This document shows, piece after piece, positions 6,806 through 13,925 of a DNA stretch of 34,239 nt. Source of the stretch: JANPBY01 sp031430645 (GTDB lineage Bacteria; Actinomycetota; Actinomycetes; DATJPE01); assembly GCA_031430645.1 (NCBI GenBank), contig JANPBY010000156.1, positions 1 to 34,239 of the forward strand, given 5' to 3'. A program made the position numbers and the translations under genes. How positions within the stretch are numbered: position 1 is the first letter of the stretch; every line of letters starts with the position of its first letter. The notes under the pieces were generated by a model. It was not told where the DNA came from. It saw only the letters and a program-made list of their open reading frames with translations, and did no database searches.

Positions 6806-8182
6806 ATGACCGACGATGTTGTGGCCCTGATCACGGCAGCCGTACGACCGGTCCGGGAGTGGCAGGACACCTTCGGCCCGGTGGTGCCGCACCCGAGCCT
6901 GCGCCTCGACAGCGAAACCCTCGAGGAGACCCTGGCCGAGCTCGGCGAACGACTGCAAGCCAACTACCCCTTCCATCACCCCCGCTACGCCGCCCAGATG
7001 CTCAAGCCGCCACACCCAGTCGCTGTTGCGGCATACACCGCGACGATGCTGATCAACCCGAACAACCATGCGCTGGATGGTGGTCCAGCGTCGGCAGCGC
7101 TGGAGAAGGAGGTCGTGGCTCAGCTCGCCACCATGTTTGGCTTCAGCGAGCACCTGGGCCATCTCACCTCCTCGGGCACCACCGGCAATCTCGAGGCGCT
7201 GTTCGTCGCTCGCGAGAGCCACTCCGACCAGGGGATCGCGTTCTCCGCCGAGGCCCACTACACCCACGCGCGGATGTGCCACGTGCTCGGCGTGGAGGGG
7301 CAGTCCGTCCCTGCGGACGCAGCCGGCCGGATGGATCTCGATGCGCTGAACGACCTGCTCAGCACCGGCCGCGTCGGCACCGTTGTTGCCACCTTGGGCA
7401 CAACCGGCCTGGGCGCGGTCGACCCAGTCCACGAGATCGTGGCGCTCGCCCGCGAGCACGGCGTCCGCGTGCATGTCGACGCGGCCTACGGCGGATTCTT
7501 CAGCCTCGTGGCCGATGACAGTGATGAGGGGGTGGCGTCCGCTGCGTTCCAAGCCGTACGGCTGGCCGACTCGGTCGTCATCGACCCGCACAAGCACGGG
7601 CTCCAGCCATACGGCTGCGGTGCAGTGTTGTTCTCTGATCCAGCGGTGGGCCGGTTCTATGCCCACGAGTCGCCCTACACCTACTTCACGTCCGACGAGT
7701 TGCACCTCGGCGAAATCTCACTCGAGTGCTCACGGGCAGGCGCGGCGGCGGCCGCCTTGTGGGCAACGCTCAAAGTGCTTCCGCTCACCCCGGACGGCCT
7801 CGGCGCCGTGCTCCGGCCCGGGCTTCGCGCCGCGCGCCGCTGGGCCGAGCTGCTCGACGAGTCGGACGTGCTCGCCGTCTATCAGCCACCGCAGCTCGAC
7901 ATCGTCTCCTACCTCCCCCGGCTGACCACCTTGAGCGCCGTCGATGCGGCGAGCGTCGCCATCATGGGTCGCGCGATGACGGCCGAGGACCCGGTGTTCC
8001 TCGCGACGTTCGGCGTCACGGCACGCGCTTTGGGACGACGCCGACCCGAGGTCGCGCCCGACGTCGAGAGTGGCCGGATCCTGCGATCAGTCCTGATGAA
8101 ACCCGAGCACGAGCCTTGGCTCGACGAGCTCCATGGTGCCGTCGAGGAACACGCCACGTCAGTCATCACCTCGTCCACCTGA
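6806..8182 (+). CDS. PLP-dependent group II amino acid decarboxylase
   Basis: A 458-residue fold-type I pyridoxal-phosphate enzyme of the group II decarboxylase family. Visible residues are SSGTTGNLE (phosphate-binding region, about 122-130), His151 in AEAHYTHA (probable ring-stacking histidine), Asp225 in VHVDAAYGG (pyridine nitrogen contact) and Lys263 in DPHKHGLQPYG (Schiff-base lysine). The substrate-access region HHPRYAAQML precedes LINPNNHALDGGPAS. Divergence from phhA suggests an aromatic substrate, for example tyrosine to tyramine, but diaminobutyrate, glutamate or aspartate decarboxylases share these motifs and cannot be excluded. AAGGATG upstream of ATG 6806 is a modest ribosome-binding site. 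The gene ends 33 bp before mobA on the same strand. Confidence 0.88.
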   Translation: MTDDVVALITAAVRPVREWQDTFGPVVPHPSLRLDSETLEETLAELGERLQANYPFHHPRYAAQMLKPPHPVAVAAYTATMLINPNNHALDGGPASAALEKEVVAQLATMFGFSEHLGHLTSSGTTGNLEALFVARESHSDQGIAFSAEAHYTHARMCHVLGVEGQSVPADAAGRMDLDALNDLLSTGRVGTVVATLGTTGLGAVDPVHEIVALAREHGVRVHVDAAYGGFFSLVADDSDEGVASAAFQAVRLADSVVIDPHKHGLQPYGCGAVLFSDPAVGRFYAHESPYTYFTSDELHLGEISLECSRAGAAAAALWATLKVLPLTPDGLGAVLRPGLRAARRWAELLDESDVLAVYQPPQLDIVSYLPRLTTLSAVDAASVAIMGRAMTAEDPVFLATFGVTARALGRRRPEVAPDVESGRILRSVLMKPEHEPWLDELHGAVEEHATSVITSST

Positions 8183-8215
8183 GCGGGCGATACCGCGGCG
8201 CGCGAAGATGAGCGA

Positions 8216-8809
8216 GTGACCGTCCTCGCCGTTGTCGTCCCCGCAGGCGGACGAGGTCGTCGGCTGTCGCAGGACAAGCTCTCAGCCGACGTCAACGGGC
8301 GGGCGCTGCTGGACCGCACCCTTGACGGACTGCCAGAGGACGCCGTGATCATCTGTGTGGGTCCGGAGATTCCGACCCGTCGCTCAGTGGGCTGGGTCCG
8401 CGAGTCACCGCCGTATGCGGGTCCATTGGGCGCTGTAGAGGCCGGAGTCGACGCCGTGCCGAAGGAGGTGGACGTCGTCGTCCTAGTCGGCGGGGACATG
8501 CCGTGGTCAGGGCAAGCGATTCCGGCCCTGCTCGCAGCCCTCGACAGCATCGACGGACGTACGGCACCCGACTGCGCGGTCCTCACAGATGGCTCCGGCC
8601 GGCTCCAGCCCCTGCTCTCCGCTTGGCGACTCGCCTCGATCGTCTCAGCCCTGACGGCGCTGGACGCCACGGCCGGGCGCCCACTGTCCGCACTGCTCGA
8701 CCGGGTGCAGTTCCTGGTGGTCGAAGACCTGTGGAGTGCGAGTGAGGACGTTGACACCCCAGCCGACCTCGCCTCCGCCCGCGACAGATTCCGTCCCCCA
8801 CCGGCGTGA
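8216..8809 (+). CDS. mobA: MobA-like molybdenum cofactor nucleotidyltransferase
   Basis: A 197-residue protein of the MobA/NTP-transferase fold, which in MobA attaches GMP to molybdopterin to give the MGD cofactor. The N-terminal nucleotide-binding loop is VVPAGGRGRRLSQDKL (residues 7-22), an AGG...R...DK signature with Pro in place of the usual Leu/Ala. The metal-binding GGDMPW motif follows near residue 92, and DVDTPADL near the C-terminus matches the D(I/V)DTP motif of MobA. The start is GTG 8216, 33 bp after the decarboxylase stop, so it may be co-transcribed without being functionally related. MGD is needed by nitrate reductases, an indirect tie to the narK locus 4 kb away. Related enzymes (MocA, or CobY-like) are alternatives. 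Confidence 0.8.
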   Translation: MTVLAVVVPAGGRGRRLSQDKLSADVNGRALLDRTLDGLPEDAVIICVGPEIPTRRSVGWVRESPPYAGPLGAVEAGVDAVPKEVDVVVLVGGDMPWSGQAIPALLAALDSIDGRTAPDCAVLTDGSGRLQPLLSAWRLASIVSALTALDATAGRPLSALLDRVQFLVVEDLWSASEDVDTPADLASARDRFRPPPA

Positions 8810-8917
8810 GCGGCGGGACCCGGCGCCTCGACATCGAGGTCGACAACCGATACTTAGATTCAGAAACGGAGCTGAGCACTCGGCATAGCCCGAGCTCCTG
8901 AGCGAAAGGCCCCTCCC

Positions 8918-9241
8918 GTGCGCGCGATGACCTTCGTCGGCTACCGCGTGATGTCCTATGTCACCGGGGTGCTGCTCGTGATCCTGTTCTTCATCGGCAT
9001 GCCCCTGAAGTACCGGTTCGACAAGCCCGAGGTGGTCGCCGTCGTGGGAGCCGCCCACGGCTTTCTCTTCATGGTCTATGTCGTACTCGTGCTCGGGCTG
9101 GGCTTCATGGCCCGCTGGACGATCGGCAAGATCTTGGGGGTGTCACTGGCCGGCACGATCCCGCTCGCTGTGTTCTTCGTGGAGCCCCGCGTGGTCCGGA
9201 CCGAGCGCGCCGACCTCGCGGCGGCCGCGCTCCAGCCGTAG
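8918..9241 (+). CDS. DUF3817 family membrane protein
   Basis: A 107-residue protein with three hydrophobic helices: YVTGVLLVILFFIGMPLKY, AAHGFLFMVYVVLVLGLGF and IGKILGVSLAGTIPLAVFFV. The PLKY motif after the first helix and HG at the start of the second are typical of DUF3817 proteins, which often accompany transporters in actinobacteria. The start is GTG 8918 with AAAGG 8 bp upstream; an in-frame ATG (8927) is the alternative. The last 99 bp overlap antisense with the 3' end of the SURF1-like gene on the other strand. Molecular function is unknown; it resides in the membrane. Confidence 0.85.
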   Translation: MRAMTFVGYRVMSYVTGVLLVILFFIGMPLKYRFDKPEVVAVVGAAHGFLFMVYVVLVLGLGFMARWTIGKILGVSLAGTIPLAVFFVEPRVVRTERADLAAAALQP

Positions 9242-10012
9242 CGCCTGGACCCCCATCCAGATGACCACCAGGCCAAAGAACCACCATTCGACCGCATAGA
9301 CCAGGCTCTGCAGCGACCACCGGATGCCAGGCACGATCTCTGGCACGGGCAACGGCGTCACGATGACCGGGGCGGGGAGTGCCGGCGGCTGGTCATTGCC
9401 CGTCGCTTCCTCAGACACGAGTCCCACGAATCCGTCGACGACCGGATAGCCGAGCTGCCCGACGATCCGGGCGGCCGTGATCGTGGCCACCTGACCCTGC
9501 GGCAGCGTCAGCGGGTCGACCAGCGAAGCCTCCAACGGTTCCGAAGGCACCAGCCAACCCGTCAAGACCACGTCGCCCGAGGGCGGCACCAGTGCCGCGG
9601 GGCCAGCCGCCACCTCCCCGCTCGGCACCCACCCGCGAACGACAAGCACGGCCGTGCCGCCCTGACCTGGCGCGGGAACGAGCGGCGTGACGACGTACGT
9701 CGCTGGAACCCCACCTTGCTCCCGTCCAGGGACGAGCACCTGCTGCGCGACGTCATAGCGACCGGCCGCTGTCACTGCCACCGGTTGCGCCCCGGGGGAC
9801 ACCCGACCATCGGCGGGGACCACCAGCTGGATGGGCACCGCCGCCACCGACATCGGATCCGTCACCGTCGTCGGTGTATCCCGCGACCGAGCCCGATCGA
9901 ACTGCCACGCCCCCAACGCAACGCATGCCACAACCGCGACCAAAGCGAAGGCGGAAATCCCCCACAGCCGTGCCACCTGCCCAGCCGGCGCCGAATGAAC
10001 GTGTTGGCTCAC
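9143..10012 (-). CDS. SURF1-like cytochrome c oxidase assembly protein
   Basis: A 289-residue protein with the SURF1 layout. An N-terminal membrane helix (LWGISAFALVAVVACVALG) is followed by AWQFDRARSRD, matching the helix-GxWQxxR signature. A long periplasmic domain contains TVLVVRGWVPSG-like sequence (AVLVVRGWVPSG), and a C-terminal helix (YAVEWWFFGLVVIWMG) has the conserved Y-x-x-E/Q-W motif. SURF1 proteins help insert haem into aa3-type terminal oxidases. The start is the GTG at 10012; the frame is open upstream into the inverted repeat at 10081-10187, but that part is low-quality sequence with no family similarity. The C-terminal tail (after residue about 258) runs antisense into the DUF3817 gene. 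Confidence 0.85.
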   Translation of the reverse strand: MSQHVHSAPAGQVARLWGISAFALVAVVACVALGAWQFDRARSRDTPTTVTDPMSVAAVPIQLVVPADGRVSPGAQPVAVTAAGRYDVAQQVLVPGREQGGVPATYVVTPLVPAPGQGGTAVLVVRGWVPSGEVAAGPAALVPPSGDVVLTGWLVPSEPLEASLVDPLTLPQGQVATITAARIVGQLGYPVVDGFVGLVSEEATGNDQPPALPAPVIVTPLPVPEIVPGIRWSLQSLVYAVEWWFFGLVVIWMGVQALRLERGRREVGALGPDHAGLHEEHSERDRAGQ

Positions 10013-10080
10013 CCCACAACCGTACGTGTCGGGCGTCCACCCGAACCAAACCCAAACCCGCAGCAAAGCGAAGAGCCCGA

Positions 10081-10187
10081 GCCGACACTGGGTGCCATCG
10101 GTGTTCCCGAAGCGTTCGTTGAGAACACGCGGCGAAGCCGCGGTGAAGCAGAACGCGCAGGGAATACCGATGGCACCCCGTGTCGGC
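10081..10187. repeat. Long structured inverted repeat (28-bp arms, nested hairpins)
   Basis: The left arm (10081-10108) and right arm (10160-10187) are inverted copies matching at 26 of 28 positions. The 51-bp centre folds further: GCGTTC (10112-10117) pairs with GAACGC (10151-10156), and a GCGGC-GAA-GCCGC hairpin lies in 10126-10145. The whole unit can form one extended ~107-nt hairpin on either strand. It occupies the 261-bp gap between the SURF1-like start (10012) and the SHOCT gene stop (10274) and holds no credible gene. Candidates are a MITE- or REP-like element, a structured RNA or a strong terminator for the minus-strand SHOCT/DUF6325 operon. Confidence 0.8.
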
Positions 10188-10273
10188 GCGAACCAGAGCG
10201 ACCCAAACAAACAGAACAGCCCCCGCCTCCCGGCAAGGGCTGTCCCGCTGAACCAACGAGCTGAGCGAAAGAA

Positions 10274-10597
10274 CTAGATCCCGAGCGCCTTGGCCTTCGC
10301 AGCGGCGAACTCCTCGTCGGAGAGGATCCCTCGCTTGTTGAGATCGGCGAGCTCCTCGAGCTTGGCCACCATCGGGTCTGCCGCAGGGGCGGCTGGAGCC
10401 GGCGGAGGCGCCATCTGCATCGCCTGCTGCTGAGCGGCGGCAGCGCCGGCGTCGTATGCCTCCTGCTGGGCGTCGGCAGCACCCTGCTGCTTCGCCGCCT
10501 GCTTGTTTTGCTGGTGGTTGTTCACGGCTCCAGCCGTGCCTACCACCACTGCCGTACGGGCTGCCATGCCCACGAGTCCAGGTCGTCCGCGTCTCAT
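10274..10597 (-). CDS. SHOCT-domain small protein
   Basis: A 107-residue protein. The C-terminal 30 residues, including KLEELADLNKRGILSDEEF, match the SHOCT (short C-terminal) domain, a helical oligomerisation motif often attached to membrane or DNA-associated proteins. The N-terminus is basic with a weakly hydrophobic stretch (GLVGMAARTAVVVGTAGAV), followed by a Gln/Ala-rich segment likely to be coiled-coil and an Ala/Pro linker. The start is ATG 10597, with AAGGAGA at an 8-bp spacing, giving a strong ribosome-binding site; the frame is open upstream, but that part lies inside the preceding gene. It is 16 bp downstream of the DUF6325-like gene and surely in one operon with it. Role unknown. 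Confidence 0.85.
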   Translation of the reverse strand: MRRGRPGLVGMAARTAVVVGTAGAVNNHQQNKQAAKQQGAADAQQEAYDAGAAAAQQQAMQMAPPPAPAAPAADPMVAKLEELADLNKRGILSDEEFAAAKAKALGI

Positions 10598-10613
10598 CTG
10601 ATTCTCCTTCTGG

Positions 10614-11027
10614 TCAGAGGTCGGCGCCGACCGCGGCTGCTGCAGCCTCGGCGACGTCGTAGGGGATGGACATCCGGAAGGCCACCAGGCCACCGGTCGC
10701 GCCAACAGCGTGCGCGAATGCCTTCGCCCACGTCATTTCAAAGACAATGACCGCGGCACAGGTCTCGGGGTCCAGGCCTTCGCCGACCGCTTCCGCATCC
10801 TCGGCCGACACGAGGTCGAGCTTCTCGCTCAACGTAAGCCCGTCGATGTCTCCGACGTCGAACTCATCGACGCTCACCTCACCCGCCGCATCCTTGCGGA
10901 CAACGAGCAGGTCAACGATGGTGACTGCACCACCTGCGACAACCGAAGCGAACTCACTGATGACCTTGGGGTCGATGCGCTCCTCCGGGAACGCGATCAC
11001 GACCATCTCCAACGGACCTAACGTCAT
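10614..11027 (-). CDS. DUF6325-like protein (putative stress/envelope-associated)
   Basis: A 137-residue acidic protein starting at ATG 11027 with AGGAGAGG upstream. It opens with MTLGPLEMVVIAFPEERID and carries VTIVDLLVVRKDAAGEV, then closes with the alanine-rich AEAAAAAVGADL. This resembles the DUF1269/DUF6325 type of actinobacterial protein, usually encoded directly upstream of a SHOCT protein; the pairing here supports the call. There are no transmembrane helices except a weak hydrophobic patch (AKAFAHAVGATGGLVAF). The function of the pair is unknown in the literature I can recall. It is divergent from the GH63-like glycosidase gene across 221 bp. Confidence 0.7.
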   Translation of the reverse strand: MTLGPLEMVVIAFPEERIDPKVISEFASVVAGGAVTIVDLLVVRKDAAGEVSVDEFDVGDIDGLTLSEKLDLVSAEDAEAVGEGLDPETCAAVIVFEMTWAKAFAHAVGATGGLVAFRMSIPYDVAEAAAAAVGADL

Positions 11028-11248
11028 GGGGCCTCTCCTGCTACGAGCGGACAGTTGACTCTGACCCTAGGCGATGTGGAAGGCGGCTGCGAGGGCACCT
11101 GAGGAACGGCTCAGATGAACACGAGGAATCGTGGAGGCATCGAATGCGCGATGGGGTGGCGGCGGGGCGCACATCACCGGCAGGCTGACCGGTGGGCGAG
11201 GCCGGAGCGGCTGAGGAGTCGCCTATCTGGGACGACAGGAGGACGACC

Positions 11249-13918
11249 GTGGAGCCAGGGGCCGAGTTGCGCCGGATGGAGACGGTGGGTCACCCGGAGG
11301 CGAGCCTGGATGAGGCCGGACCCTGGTGGACCTGGGGGCCGTACTTGTCGGAACGTGCCTGGGGATCGGTGCGCGAGGACTACAGCGCGGATGGCGACGC
11401 GTGGGGGTACTTCCCGCACGACCATGCCCGGTCGCGGGCGTACAGGTGGAACGAAGACGGCCTGGCGGGACTGTCGACGATGCGCCAGGACCTCTGTTTC
11501 GCACTGGCATTCTGGAATGGCAAGGACCCGATCCTCAAGGAACGGATCTTTGGCCTGGGCGGTCCCGAGGGAAATCACGGCGAGGACGCCAAGGAGTACT
11601 GGTGGTATCTGGACGCGACGCCGAGCCACTCCTTCCTCAAGTGGCGCTACCACTACCCCCAAGGGGAGTTCCCCTATGAAGACCTCGTCCGCGAGAACGC
11701 AGGCCGCGACCGCAACCAGCCGGAGTACGAGCTGCTCGACACCGGCATCTTCGACGAGGACCGCTACTGGAAGATCGAGGCGACCTACGCCAAGGCCGAC
11801 CCGACCGATCTCTATCTGCAGATCCGCGTCACGAACGAAGGACCCGAGGCAGCGACCCTGCATGTGCTGCCCCATCTGTGGTTTCGCGACACCTGGTCGT
11901 GGGGGGTCCGCACTGAAGCTCCACAGATCCGCCTAGAAGACGGCCAACACGGCGACCTCGTGGCTGAGCACCCGAGAGCCGGCACCTACCGACTCGCCGC
12001 GGCGGCAGGACCGGAAGGCGTACGGCCCTCGGCGTTGTTCTGCGACAACGCCACGAACGCGCAGCGAGTCTTTGGCCGCGACGACGGGCTGGCTTGTCCC
12101 AAGGACGGCATCAACGACCACGTGATTTCGGGGGCTGCGACAGTCAACCCCGACCAGACAGGCACCAAGTCCGCCTGGTGGTACCAGCTGGAGGTCCCGG
12201 CGGGCGAGACTCGAGAGCTACGGCTGCGGCTGTGGTCGCCCAGCGACGGTGACCCCTACGTCGCCGACTGGTCCGGCGCCCGGTTCGATGAGATCCTCAC
12301 CGACCGGGAGGCCGAGGCAGATGAGTTCTACGCCAACCTCGTGCCGGGCGACACCTCAGCAGCAGAGGCGCGCGTCGTCAGGCAAGCGCTCGCTGGTTTG
12401 GTCTGGGGCAAGCAGTTCTACCGCTACGACCTTCCGCTGTGGCTGGACGGCGACCCGGGATCACCTCCGCCCCCGGAGGGCCGAAAGCACGGGCGCAACG
12501 CGGGCTGGCGGCACTTCGACGCCTACGACATCCTCTCGATGCCGGACCCGTGGGAGTACCCCTGGTTCGCGGCGTGGGACCTCGCCTTCCAGACGGTTGC
12601 GGTTGCGCACATCGGGCCAGCGTTCGCGAAGTACCAGCTGCTCCTCATGTGCCGTGAATGGTTCATGCACCCCAACGGCGCGATCCCGGCGTACGAGTGG
12701 TCCTTCGACGATGTCAACCCCCCGGTGCACGCCTGGGCCGCCCTCGAGGTCTTCCGCATCGATGGGGCCACCGACCATGCATTCCTCGAACGGGTTTTCC
12801 AGAAGCTGCTGCTGAACTTCACCTGGTGGGTCAACCGGGTCGACCCCGAAGGCAACAACGTCTTCGAGGGCGGTTTCCTGGGGCTCGACAACATCGGGGC
12901 CGTCGACCGCTCACACCTGCCGCCAGGCACCCGGCTCGACCAGACCGACGGCACCGCGTGGATGGCGTTCTATGCGCTGACGATGCTCAGAATTGCCTTG
13001 ACCCTCACCGACCACGACGAGGTCTATGAGGACCTCGCAACCAAGTTCTTCGAGCACTTCGTGATGATCACCGAGGGCATCAACGACAGCGGTCTGTGGG
13101 ATCCGGCGGACGGATTCTTCTACGACCAGCTCGTCGCCGCGGACGGCAGCCGTACGCCGCTGCGCGTGAAGTCTCTCGTCGGAGTCATCCCGGTCCTGGC
13201 GGCCATCGAGGTTCCAGCCGCGCGGACGTTGCCCGGCACCCGGCTGCGTAAACGGTTTGCCGATTTCCTGGCACGGCGTGGCATCGATGAGGCGACCTTT
13301 GACTCCTGCGGGTTCATCCAGCGAATGCCGGGCAAGGACACGGTGCTGCTCAGCACGGTCGATCCGGAGCGGCTGCGCAGAGTGCTGACGGAGGTCCTCG
13401 ACGAGGACGGGATGCTGTCGCCGTTCGGCATCCGGTCCCTTTCCAAGCGTCACAAGGACGAACCTTTCTCGGTCGACGTCGATGGCCAGACCTTCACCGT
13501 CGGGTACGAGCCCGCTGAGTCGCAAACCTCGATGTACGGCGGCAACTCCAACTGGCGAGGACCAGTCTGGTTCCCCGTGAACCACCTGGTCGTCGAGGCC
13601 CTGGAGCGCTACCACGGATACCTGGGCGACGATTTCGTCGTGGAGTGCCCGACCGGGTCCGGGAACGAGATGCACCTGGGCGACGTGGCAGCCGAGCTCC
13701 GAGGCCGGCTGGTTTCGCTGTTCCTGCCCGGGGCTGATGGCCTCCCGTCCTACGGGAACATCGAGCGCTTCCGCACCGACCCCCGGTGGTCGGAAGGGAT
13801 CTCCTTCTTCGAGTACTTCGACGGGGATCACGGCTATGGGCTCGGTGCCTCCCACCAGACCGGCTGGACAGCCCTGGTTGCCGACATGATCCTGCGCCGT
13901 CCGCGGGCCGGGTCATGA
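11249..13918 (+). CDS. GH63/MGH1-like glycoside hydrolase
   Basis: A large cytosolic glucosidase-like protein of 889 residues from GTG 11249, chosen because AGGAGG stands 6 bp upstream; the frame is open to an earlier GTG at 11192. The N-terminal region (WGPYLSERAWGSVREDYSADG, then FPHDHARSRAYRWNEDGLAG) and the catalytic (alpha/alpha)6-barrel region (PDPWEYPWFAAWDLAFQT; MYGGNSNWRGPVWFPVNHL; GASHQTGWTALVADMI) match a family of bacterial MGH1-like GH63 proteins. WDLAF carries a likely catalytic aspartate; the second acid is not certain. Relatives include glucosylglycerate and mannosylglycerate hydrolases, but those are about half this size, so the substrate is open. Its stop is 7 bp before the GH13 start, implying coupled translation. 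Confidence 0.85.
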   Translation: MEPGAELRRMETVGHPEASLDEAGPWWTWGPYLSERAWGSVREDYSADGDAWGYFPHDHARSRAYRWNEDGLAGLSTMRQDLCFALAFWNGKDPILKERIFGLGGPEGNHGEDAKEYWWYLDATPSHSFLKWRYHYPQGEFPYEDLVRENAGRDRNQPEYELLDTGIFDEDRYWKIEATYAKADPTDLYLQIRVTNEGPEAATLHVLPHLWFRDTWSWGVRTEAPQIRLEDGQHGDLVAEHPRAGTYRLAAAAGPEGVRPSALFCDNATNAQRVFGRDDGLACPKDGINDHVISGAATVNPDQTGTKSAWWYQLEVPAGETRELRLRLWSPSDGDPYVADWSGARFDEILTDREAEADEFYANLVPGDTSAAEARVVRQALAGLVWGKQFYRYDLPLWLDGDPGSPPPPEGRKHGRNAGWRHFDAYDILSMPDPWEYPWFAAWDLAFQTVAVAHIGPAFAKYQLLLMCREWFMHPNGAIPAYEWSFDDVNPPVHAWAALEVFRIDGATDHAFLERVFQKLLLNFTWWVNRVDPEGNNVFEGGFLGLDNIGAVDRSHLPPGTRLDQTDGTAWMAFYALTMLRIALTLTDHDEVYEDLATKFFEHFVMITEGINDSGLWDPADGFFYDQLVAADGSRTPLRVKSLVGVIPVLAAIEVPAARTLPGTRLRKRFADFLARRGIDEATFDSCGFIQRMPGKDTVLLSTVDPERLRRVLTEVLDEDGMLSPFGIRSLSKRHKDEPFSVDVDGQTFTVGYEPAESQTSMYGGNSNWRGPVWFPVNHLVVEALERYHGYLGDDFVVECPTGSGNEMHLGDVAAELRGRLVSLFLPGADGLPSYGNIERFRTDPRWSEGISFFEYFDGDHGYGLGASHQTGWTALVADMILRRPRAGS

Positions 13919-13925
13919 TGGAGGC

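Noticed and set aside
9143..10210. Longer SURF1-like start at 10210, adding about 66 residues
   Set aside because: The extra part reads through the inverted repeat and has no SURF1 similarity; GTG 10012 begins just before the expected membrane helix.
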